Made by a program: the position numbers and the translations under genes. The notes under the pieces were generated by a model. The model searched no databases, was not told the origin of the DNA, and saw only the letters and a program-made list of their open reading frames with translations. A stretch of DNA of 64,000 bases from Apostichopus japonicus (lineage: Eukaryota > Echinodermata > Holothuroidea > Aspidochirotida > Stichopodidae), in contig NC_092568.1 in the NCBI RefSeq assembly GCF_037975245.1, forward strand, positions 35,891,001 through 35,955,000, given 5' to 3'. Below, in pieces: positions 48,737 through 58,339 of the stretch (position 1 is the stretch's first letter; each line of letters begins with the position of its first letter).

Positions 48737-49840
48737 AGAATTGAGTTTAATTGCATGCAGAACATTTTTCTTCCATATATATTGCAGTTATACCAGCGAA
48801 CATATATGATACAAATATCAATTTGACTACAAAAATGGATACTAACTCAAATCCAAGACATAGTTTCGGGGTTTCAATCAGAAGGATACAACATTGTTAA
48901 AAGTCCTTTTTTCTTCTTCTTAGATTTTTCAAGCACTTTTAACACGGTCTTGGCTAATCGCTTAATCCAACACCTATGTAGTTTTATTGAAGAACGGGGC
49001 TTATTAACTGGCTTCCTTCAAGGCTGGTCTAGGCAAGTGAAATTACAGAGGGGATTTTTCTTTAAATCGGGTATAAAAATTGGCGTTCCTCAAGAAGGGG
49101 TCCTCTATCGGCTCTGGTATACGTTTTAACCATTTACACTGATGAGATACGACTTGGTTCCATCTGCAACGTAATTAAGTATGCATATTAAAACCGCCGT
49201 TTCTTGCAACATCAGTTAAAGCACACACTGGAGAGATCAAGACGATTATCAGTATTTTATTTACATAACTGTAAGTTTGTGTGAGCAGGGAAATCTCCTC
49301 TTGAATCCGAAAAAAATATCTCTTTTACACGATGTGTTTAGGAGTCTGCATTGACTATAAGTTAGTTTTTACTAATCATATCTCGAATATGTTAGTAAAA
49401 AAGTGTCTTATGTTGTTTCGACATTAGCATACACTGTCCATTACTTTTCCAGTGAGACAACAGAAAGAGTGTTTACTGCGTCTATCTTGCCCACCCTAGT
49501 ATATGATGTTCCAGTTTAGTATCGTTTTGTACGAATTAAAGCTAAGAGAATAATAAAAAGTCTCCTTCAAGTTTGTTCAAACATTTTAGGCTTTATTATG
49601 ATAATCTTTTGTATACGATCAATGAATCTGCTAGGATTGATTTGGTAAGACTTGCCAAGAATATTCAAGCTAATAAGGGACATTATCTACACTCCAAGCT
49701 TAATTTTCTGTGCAATAAAACAAATTATAATTTAATAAATCAAAATATCACTCCATGTTTTAGAATGTTACTCTTTAAGTACTCTTTCATCTACAGAGCA
49801 GTCCTTTTTTGTACAGAACGGCTTTATCCATTATTGTAGC
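48735..49840 (+). pseudogene. LINE reverse transcriptase, central and C-terminal remnant
   Basis: The sequence resumes with FFFLDFSSTFNTV (from 48908), the RT motif with the first catalytic Asp. GVPQEGVL (from 49082) is the next motif. Where the YADD motif is expected, near 49180, the sequence reads KYAY followed by a stop, so the catalytic aspartates are lost. GEIKTIIS (about 49230) and CEQGNLLLNPKK (from 49280) follow. The C-terminal part includes RFVRIKAKRIIKSLLQVC, then an 88-codon open stretch 49573-49839 containing KYSFIYRAV. Frameshifts separate nearly all blocks. A region between YRP and the LDF motif seems largely missing. Confidence 0.82.
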
Positions 49841-50008
49841 CATTCGATACATTTTGTAACGAAGTTTATGGTTGATTATTATCTTAATCTCTTAAACTTT
49901 GTTATTTCTTCACTTGTATTGTTGATGTTCTTTATTGTAATAATTTTTGTACATCCTATTTATAAACTTTCTGTAAATTTATACTGGAAAAAAATGAATG
50001 AATGAATG

Positions 50009-50370
50009 TGTCAAGAAAGTGGTTGCCAAGGATGTGTTATGTCCCAACAATGTGATTCAATACTGTCTCTGATGTGAGAGAAAGAGAGTGATGGAACACT
50101 GTGTGATATGTGTCAAGAAAAAGAATCATAAATGCGTGTTATGTGTCAAAGGAGGGATGGGCAACTGTGTGTGCTGTTTCAAGGGAGTGGTGCATAACTG
50201 TGTGTCATTTGTCAAGAGAGTGATAGGTAAACTATGTGTGTTGTGCGTGAAGAGAGTGATGGAAAACTTGTGTGCTACGAACTATAAGAGGGTGTTGTGT
50301 GCCATGTGTCGGGAGAGCTGATGTACAACAATGTGCCATGTGTTAGAGACCGGTGCATAATTACACAGTT
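50009..50370. repeat. 33-bp minisatellite, right part (about 11 degenerate units)
   Basis: Same unit as at 45378-45789 (TGTGTCAAGAAAGTGG..., GTGGTGCATAACTGTGTG...). It begins at the first base after the LINE tail. Because 33 is divisible by three, it reads as a 77-codon frame of CVLCVKRVM-like repeats. I regard this as a by-product of the period. Confidence 0.85.
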
Positions 50371-53001
50371 TGTTCTGAAGCTATGCTGTAGAGTGAAAAC
50401 AGAAAACGAAAGAGAAGTAAAAACAAAGATTTAATTTCCCTGCTTCTAAATTAGTCGCTTTTAATTTTGGTGTCAAGTGAGGGAAATCAAACTCGATTGC
50501 TTAGCAACGGGTATCGCTTAGCCTAGAATAGGCTCAAGAGTCCCTACATTTTTACAGCAGGAGAGAAAGAGTTTCACGTTAAGTGTTCACTTCAGCATTT
50601 CTATGAGAGTAACAGCTGTAAATTTTAAGTGAGCGGAGGCGTCTATTAGCACCATTTTCGGCAGTGTTTGTCGGTTAGCAATATAATCCCAGTAAGTTGT
50701 GAGCCCCCTTCTTCTTTTTCTTCTTCGTTTTTTTTTTACAAAGTTATATGAACTGTATTACACGGAATATCTTGAGACAAGACAAGTCGATGTTTCCCAG
50801 CTGACCACAAGCAATAGATTTGTCTCGATCCCAACTTCAACATATACCTCTTTGGCATCTGATCAAAGGAGATTTGTATTTTTCTTTCTTTTTCCCTGTT
50901 ATAACAGTTCAATTTTCCCCAAGAACTTCCTATTTAAAACTCTAGCACATATTACACACAAGGGACTTATGTGGAGGAGGTGTTATTAAGTTGTACTTTC
51001 AAAAAGGAGAGAAATTTACAAAGATTGTACATGGTTGTAATATAACCCGAGAGAACTGTCAAATCCCCGACAGCCAAAAGGAAATCATCAAATAGGTTCG
51101 CGACTTTCCCGGGTTTTTTTTTGCCGTTTTCTGCTGCATCTGCAGCAACGCTTCTTCTCCTCCTTACTAGCTATTACACAACAGTGCGATTCGTTTTCCT
51201 TCAGGGAGTTCATCCCTTTACTATATGTGTGTGACATATACCCTAAGGATAATCCAGTTACAGTCGCAGTTTGTATCACTTTGTACTTTTTTAAGTGTAA
51301 AGGGCGGAATTTTTGTCGATATTGAAGCTTTTGTAGGACACGACAGAAACGAGACTCGAACGTGAGATATTGATTTTTGCAACAGACTTAAGACAATTTG
51401 ACTACAGTCGAAGAAATTTCATACTTTTATTGTTCTCATGCTTTAGTGTTGTAAGGACCTTTTTTATGTAATGTAAGATATGATGTCATTTTTTTCACCA
51501 TTCATGTGTTTAAAGTGTCACCTTCTTTCACGTCACCTTACTACGCAAATCATTGCCATGTTTTTCAAATGAAGGTATACCATAATGTAGGCAATGTGTC
51601 CGAGGGCAGAATTCACGCAATAGTCAAGGCACTTAATATAGCTTGACTGTAGTGGATTAGCAGTGTAAAAGCTCATTTACAAAAATAATAGCTAATATTG
51701 GAAATGAATAATTATTTGGGCGATACATGTGCTATACACCTCTTTAGCTTATTCTTGTCCCCGTGCTTGTTTCGGTGGACCTCCATGCTATAACACAGCT
51801 TGACAGGAGAAACTTATTTCATCAAATTTAAGCTCACGGTATTATATTTGTTAATTAATGCAGAGGGTTAAAACACGAGTCTTGCCGTATATATATACCT
51901 GAGATGAATCTGAGAAGGAAATTGCTTGTAAGATAAATTTGCTAAAATGTATCAAAGCTTCAATATGCTTTTGAATACATTTTTACAGCTGGTATGGATA
52001 GTAGGATTAGTGTCATAAGAAAGTGTAGAAGGTTTATTTGTCTTAACTCTCAAGCACTCAAACCCATCTCCTCTCACCCACCCCGCCCCCACCCAACCAT
52101 CCATACCCAAGAAGGGCCCAATACAATCCTTCACCTCCGCGGGCCTCGGGATAATCGCTACGCCCTAAAGTCCAACACAGAAAAATGTATATACAAAATA
52201 TGTATATACAAAATCAAAATTGATATCGTATTTCTGTTTCTGTTTTCATTTCGTGTACATCTGTTTAATTTCCAAAGAGATAAATCTCCGTATAAGCGTA
52301 TATTTTTATCACCTGATCGCGACACAATTCCAGCTTATGCATAGACTTTTCCGATATTTCGATATTCCCTTTACCTTCATCTTCTCCAAAGTACCATGAG
52401 GTGACGTGGAGGTAAGGGCCCTTATACACCCTATACCATGAGCTCTTTCTTGCTTTTGGCAACGAACAATTTGAAAACTCACATTATCAGAGCAAGCTTG
52501 TTTTAAGTTTCAATCCAGCTTTGTGTCCCACAAAACAAGTGCTGCCAGGCAAACATTTTATTTCCGTTTGTCAACTTCCAGCAGCTTTTGGTATAGATTA
52601 ATTAGTCCTTTTACAAATTTGGTGAACAGTAAAATAACGGATTGTAGTTTCAAAGACTTAGCATGCCAGTTTTTTTTTTTTTAAATAAATATGAATCACC
52701 GCTTGCTCTGTATCTTTTATTCAGAAGAAACTGATACATAACATTTAATGTCAGACCAAAAGAGTTTCTTGTCATCTATTATTCTTTATCAGTAAAAAAA
52801 AAAAGCAAAGAAAGTCTTGAATAAGTCAAAAGCTGCTGCTCAGGTAAATACTGATTAATCACACATGCCTTGCTTACACATTCGATGGTTAACATACTTT
52901 TGTACTCCACGGAATAAAGTACCTGTGGATGCAAATAACTTGGTTGAGTAATGCTAGATGGGGGTTCAATTTCTTGAAAAGTGAAGTATTTCGAATGTTG
53001 A
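50371..53001. other. No gene recognised
   Basis: AT-rich sequence. A perfect short inverted repeat TGCTGCA-TC-TGCAGCA lies near 51131-51146. Frames of 60-116 codons on both strands near 50699-50989 and 51994-52344 show no known domain. Confidence 0.5.
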
Positions 53002-53134
53002 TGACGTCAAATTGCAATCTCCCTGAGGTATCTACTTGAGAAGAGCATCCATCACTCGACAGCTAACTAATCAGAAACATAGCTGCTGCAATATGATCTA
53101 GATAGCCTGAATGCTGTCGAGAAGGGCTATAAAT
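53002..53134 (+). promoter_or_regulatory. Candidate promoter: CRE plus TATA box
   Basis: A full CRE (TGACGTCA, 53002-53009) lies about 120 bp upstream of GGCTATAAATGCGC, where TATAAAT (53128-53134) sits in a GC-rich setting close to the ideal core-promoter TATA context. Initiation is expected near 53157. The arrangement resembles the candidate at 27.3 kb. Support comes from site order and context only. Confidence 0.38.
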
Positions 53135-53156
53135 GCGCCGTAATTCTATTTCTTGC

Positions 53157-53250
53157 AGCTAATATTTTTGAAGGCTGCGTTTCTCATTGTACAGTATATC
53201 CCCCCTTGCCATTCCGAAAGACTTGTAGGATGTAATTCGCAACCAAAGAT
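53157..53250 (+). other. Possible non-coding first exon ending in splice donor
   Basis: About 94 bp from the predicted start (about 53157) to a strong 5' splice site, AAAGAT|GTAAGT, at 53250/53251. Both ATGs in this stretch are immediately followed by a stop, so it would be 5' UTR. The coding exons, if any, would lie beyond or outside this window. Exact ends are inferred from spacing. Confidence 0.25.
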
Positions 53251-53573
53251 GTAAGTTACTCATTTTTTTCTGCTGGGCAGGTAACGGATTTTTGTTTTTC
53301 TTTATGTATTTGTTTCGCCTTGCAATATCAATGCTTAGATTTAATAGGTTACAAATGCTACACCTAGGAAAGGAACAGAATATGTATTCGAAACGTTATA
53401 TGACACCTGCCTGAAACAGTTGCGTATTCATTATTTTGTGATAAAAACGACTAACCGTCATGGCGTTGTTGTTCTTCATAAGAAAAAAGGCTCAGATATA
53501 GTATGCGTACCCATACTGAATGCTAGTAGCCTTGCAGCAACGTCAACCGTAAATCCACACACGCACACACACA

Positions 53574-53575
<2 letters not shown>
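53251..53575. other. No gene recognised
   Basis: Would be the start of an intron if the promoter above is real. A short CA run precedes the large (TA)n block. Confidence 0.4.
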
Positions 53576-53625
<50 letters not shown>

Positions 53626-53638
53626 TATATATATATAT

Positions 53639-53711
<73 letters not shown>
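53576..53711. repeat. Large (TA)n microsatellite with TAGATA variants
   Basis: About 68 TA-type dinucleotides, with two TAGATA interruptions. The longest (TA)n tract in the window. Confidence 0.95.
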
Positions 53712-53712
<1 letters not shown>

Positions 53713-54373
53713 CAATCTGAAGAACAAGTAAAAATGATGCCGCCGCATCAAATCATATTTGTCCTTCCCCTTGCAGTGTTGTCACTATTGAACGAATGGT
53801 AAATGCCCAAGGGGGTTGCCTTTGGCACAATCAATGAATTATACTACTAAAACATACATGAATCTCCGCGAACGCTTTGCCTCACTGATGTGTGTAACCA
53901 AACTATACGGGCGTCGTGAACTGACATGATTCCGCAATTACCCTATAGATGGCTTTAAATATCACTGTTCGCCTTCCAAAACATATGGAAATCGAGACAA
54001 TACCGCATAAAAGCTATGCAATTGCTTTAACGCTAATGATGTTTCATATAGCTGGCAACAGCGTTGATAACCGATATATCTTTAATAGGAATTTCATCGA
54101 TTTTTCTCTTCATGATATTCCTTCAGTTCTTTCTTCCTGTTTCTTTCCATTTACTGTTAGTATAATATGTGCAAGCATTCCGTTTATAGCCGAAGCGGAT
54201 TAAGTCTACTGCATGCAATGACAGATTAGGGAAATTCGGCACATGTATGATAAAGAATCTTGGAGTGTTATTGTTTTTTTGGTGTGCAATTTAATATCAC
54301 TGCTTACATGAATCGTCTAAGGGTTGTCACAAGTAATAACCATTAATCATTTAACTATTCTAGTCTATACTTG

Positions 54374-54377
<4 letters not shown>
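53712..54377. other. No gene recognised
   Basis: An 84-codon plus-strand frame (53949-54203) shows no known domain. Confidence 0.45.

Positions 54378-54425
<48 letters not shown>
54378..54425. repeat. (TA)n microsatellite
   Basis: About 24 TA dinucleotides. A partly palindromic GGCCTATATACATAGGGCCTATATATAG stretch follows directly (54441-54468, two GGCCTATATA copies). Confidence 0.9.
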
Positions 54426-54430
<5 letters not shown>

Positions 54431-54468
54431 GAATACAGAAGGCCTATATACATAGGGCCTATATATAG

Positions 54469-56702
54469 CACCTATGTATATATACATATATATATGCACA
54501 TTTTGTTTTTCTTAGTGTTAAAGTTTGAAATGGTTTTATACCTCGACAGGGCCAGCATGAGTAAGAGTACAAGTACACAATTCCACAAACCCGTGTTCAA
54601 GTGCAGGTCAAGGGGAGTAGCGGTCACCTTTATCAAAGAGTGACCTCGTTTCAATTGATCTCTTAAACAAGTCTGTGCTTTCAGTCTATCAGAGCCAACC
54701 TTTGCTAACCTTTATTCTGAGTCACGTGATCATACCTTTATTACATGTTGAAACGGCTGTTAGTCTCAATGTGGAAGAATATTGTTTTTGTTTATTACAA
54801 CATGATACTCGATGACTTGCATCATAAAAAAACAGAATTCTTATAACCTCAATCGTCCTTGGTAAGAAAAAAATCCCTTAAAAGTCATCGTAAGTAGACC
54901 CTAACACTCTCCCTTTACATCCTTTTTTTTTAATTTCGCATCTGATGTTTCGGAGAATTAGTTGTTCCACCTTTGCGACATTATTACTCAAGACCATATT
55001 GGACGATAGAATGTGTAATTTAATTACATGTCAGTTTGTAATCTAGCCAAGTCAAGACCGAGGGATAGGTATAAGTTAGATGCCTGCCAAAAGCCAATTA
55101 CAACAGATGCCAGACCGGGTGATAAAAAAAAACAAGTCAAAAACGCTGTCTCTTATTCGTTCTGTTTCATGTTCCTCTTATTTTAGTCCTCGGTTAGCAA
55201 ATAATGTTAGCTGTGTCGAGTCTACGAGTATTTTGCGTATATAGCAGCCTGATTCGATATATATAGATATGAGTGTGTGTTTGTTTTGTTCTCTGACTGA
55301 GGACTTGAACAAAAGAATTCCAGATCCTCGGATGTGATTTCTAAAGAAATGTCTTGGCAAGAATTCTATTGTTAAGGGGTTAGGGTACATGAATTTGAAC
55401 AATGGAAAATACAATGGGGTCCTCGGTCTGAATAAAAAGCACATCTGTGCGTAAACACATGAATTTTATAGTCCAGCATTCCTGATTCAGCTTTACATCG
55501 TTTCTAACAGTTAACTCAACACCATAAAATAAAATTGTGTTGACGATATATGTTGCTCACCCAATTAGGATATACTGTAAGAAATTTGTATCTGTGAGGA
55601 AAGGTTACTTAAAATTAATGTTGGTCGTACAGACAAATTCTGCTAGTTCAACATCCTCCAAAGTGGACACTGAAACTTCGATTTCGTATATGCGTGTCTG
55701 TCTGAAAATGAGTACAACTCCCCATCGAAACACCCAGACAACCCCTCCCCTACCCCCTCAACCCCACACGTATACACACACACGCACATAATATTCAATC
55801 CAGTTAGCATGCGCTAACGGCAATGTAATGATCGTACTTACAGCACCATTTAATACAATAACAGTCAAAAGTAACGTGATCGATAAATAACCAGCTTAGA
55901 AGAGACTTCCTGGCCTTTTTGCCATCGATATATGTCGTAAAAGTAGATCAGTTGAGTCGATGGAGAGAGATAAGTTTATTCTTGGAGGGAATGATGTTAC
56001 CTCTTATCCCTGATTAGCATCACTTGTAAGCTAAATATACTGTGGGTAACGTGTTATATACTGCAAACAAGTACCACTGTTGTACAAAGAAACTGTTTCC
56101 TTATGCTTTAGCTTTTAAATTAAGAATACAGCTTCTTCTTTTTTCTAAATTTTTCATTTGTCAAACATTAACTTGCGTCTAGAAAGATGTATGGAATATT
56201 ATCGAGTTAATGCCACACGCGCTTTTCCCACATCCTCTTTAAATATATATATATATATATACTGGTTAAGAATAAATGCGAGGAAACGAAGTAAGATGTT
56301 CATATTCAAACATTAACTACAATAATGATGCTTCCCGTTTATTAATTCTCCATTCGAATATGATCCTCTGACTATGATATATCTTTCAGATGCAGGTGGC
56401 AAACACCTCCTTGTGAAGGTTAAATATCGCTGTCAAAGGTCATTCTGATTTTGCTTGGCGGCTACGTATTGTTTTATCCTTCAGTTATACCATCCATTGT
56501 CAACGTTTGATAACACTGCGCCGAACCTGTAAAGGATTCGTATAACTGTTAACGATATCCCAAAGCTTATTAGAAATTTCATTAGTTCGGCGCATGCGCG
56601 GAAATACAATATGGAATGGGAACTTGGTTCATAAAAAGGCGTCACGATATAATTTCGATGTGTTCTTTCACTCAGTCGGTACAATTGTTTGCTAAACTGT
56701 AT
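54469..56702. other. No gene recognised; simple repeats
   Basis: AT-rich sequence with a short (TA)n at about 56242-56262 and a CA-rich tail near 55765-55790. No supported gene. Confidence 0.5.
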
Positions 56703-56812
56703 TTTTTTGTCCCGCTTCCAAGCACTTGTATTGTCAGTATGAGCAGTATGAATATCATGTTTCTATAAGATAAAGTTTAGGAACTGTTTGTACTGTTAGT
56801 AAAAGAGCTATG
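56703..56812 (+). repeat. Dispersed repeat, copy B
   Basis: Matches 24832-24940 in the same orientation, including TGTCAGTATGAGCAGTATG. A T-run precedes it here. Function and family unknown. Confidence 0.6.
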
Positions 56813-57984
56813 AAGCATGATATGAAGGAGTGTATAGAGTGGTAATATAGCATTCGCAAATTGTCCCAACTCGCTAGTCCTTTTCCATTAATTGTAGCTG
56901 ATCCTAGGCACAGCACTTCAGGCTATCGATGGCACGGCATGGCTATCGATTGAATGGTAATCCTCATGTTACTACACAACAATGTAATGTACTTGTTCAC
57001 AGAATCCCATGCAACACAACATGCAAGAGAAACAGGACGTTTTGTTAATTTCGTTATTGCTTATGACAAACAACCTTATATCGGTCTATACCACAAGCAA
57101 TCTGCAAATTTTTGTGTAATGTCTCTCTTTACAAATCTATAAAATCATCAAATATTAAATTATCAAATATTACGTCACTTGTGTATGTGTTATTCTATGA
57201 GGATGTTTATCAAGAAGACGAGAATAATCTATGATTTCTGTATTGGATGTCATTTATAAATAAAACATTTTCCTGCACTTATCATATTTTGCTTACATAT
57301 ATATGATATTAAGTATTCTCACCTTTACACTTTTTTTATTCAAAATCTGCAAACTCATGTAAGGCCCATCGATGCTCCATGTTTAAAAGTCCATTAAGTA
57401 CAACACACTCATATAGTAAATATTTTCTACAGACCTTCATCTTTTAACACCTGTTCATTACGTACAACAATGTTCTAGCTTGTATATATACAATAACATA
57501 TTTTTGTCTTTCGCCAGTTTTCTAATGGACTACGATACCACGTTTGTATAACAGAATACCTCTTGTTGACCCCTACCCCCCCCCCCCCTCTCTCGCTTTC
57601 TCTTTCTCTCCACCTCTATCTCTCTCTATCGCGTACCATTTTTTTACCATCAACTCATTCAGCAAGCTTTCCAGTTCTAAGGCATTCCATCGACATAAAA
57701 TTTGATGTGACAAGTTGATGTATAAGAAACTGTACCTTCAACTTTATACTTGATTGTTACAGAGTAGTCAATGATATAGAAGTAAATTGTGTGGAGCAAA
57801 CGTGGGCGATTGACAATGGAAAAATATGAGACTCGACGGAATTTGATTGATCCTTGGCCGAATATGTTCATGCGAATATAAAAGATCCTGTATGCCTGCT
57901 ACTGAACTATACTATACCTGACAACCGGACAACGAGAGGCATTCTTATACCACAGACACAAACACACAGACAGAAATGCACACA
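56813..57984. other. No gene recognised; C-run and TC tract
   Basis: A C-run at about 57576-57588 is followed by a TC-rich tract to about 57630. No supported gene. Confidence 0.5.
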
Positions 57985-58114
57985 CACATATATATATAGA
58001 TATATTTGTGTGTATATATATGTATATATATATATAAATATATTTATATATATATATATATATGTATGTATATATATATAAATATATTTATATATATATA
58101 TATATATATGTATG

Positions 58115-58161
<47 letters not shown>
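57985..58161. repeat. (TA)n-rich block followed by (GA)n
   Basis: TA runs with TAAATATATT and TATGTATG variants to about 58135, then about 12 GA dinucleotides (58137-58161). Long low-complexity frames across it are artefacts. Confidence 0.93.
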
Positions 58162-58166
<5 letters not shown>

Positions 58167-58172
58167 TAGAGT

Positions 58173-58279
58173 GCTCTATGTCCATTGGACAGAGCGGAAT
58201 ATATGTTGATACTAGATGAGACTAGTGGAACACTAGTAGTTGTCTGAAGATCGCTATAAAGCGTGAAACTCCGAGTTAC

Positions 58280-58280
<1 letters not shown>
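58173..58280 (+). ncRNA. Structured island with a hammerhead-ribozyme-like core
   Basis: Three structures follow one another. Hairpin A (58173-58195): GCTCT, a 2-nt bulge, GTCC, loop ATT, GGAC, AGAGC. Hairpin B (58221-58237): ACTAGTG, loop GAA, CACTAGT. Then a hammerhead-like core: CTGAAGA (58244-58250, fits CUGANGA), a CGC/GCG stem II with an A/T loop (58252-58263), GAAA (58265-58268), a minimal stem III within CTCCGAG (58269-58275) and TT at the expected cleavage site (58276-58277). TTGT before the core can pair with ACA(T) after it to start stem I. Minimal hammerheads with very short stem III are known from Penelope-like elements and retrozymes. No Penelope protein is seen nearby. Cleavage activity is unproven. 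Confidence 0.5.

Positions 58281-58334
<54 letters not shown>
58281..58334. repeat. (TA)n microsatellite
   Basis: TA run directly following the hammerhead-like core, so the island is enclosed by (TA)n on both sides. Confidence 0.95.

Positions 58335-58339
<5 letters not shown>

Larger units (their letters stand above)
45790..50008 (+). pseudogene. Decayed CR1/L2/Jockey-type LINE retrotransposon
   Basis: Order along the plus strand: a non-coding leader (45790-46110), endonuclease pieces (46113-46990), reverse transcriptase N-terminal pieces (about 47400-47690), an inserted repeat array, further RT pieces (48735-49840), and a 3' UTR ending in a (GAAT)n tail at about 49993-50008. All protein pieces are broken by frameshifts and stops. 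ORF1 was not recognised. Without the array it spans about 3.2 kb, short for a full element, so internal deletions are likely. The leader begins exactly where the flanking minisatellite stops and the tail ends exactly where it resumes, which fixes both ends. A GAAT/TGAA tail is typical of L2-like elements; clade is otherwise inferred. Confidence 0.85.

Noticed and set aside
47683-48737. Three related minus-strand frames of about 100 codons ([12 protein letters not shown]-type sequence)
   Set aside because: They read through the tRNA-like SINE head in the 373-bp units; this peptide is a known misannotation signature of tRNA-SINEs.
45483-50321. Cys-rich repeat protein on both sides of the LINE
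   Set aside because: Explained by the 33-bp minisatellite period; units diverge without respect to codon position as far as can be seen by eye.
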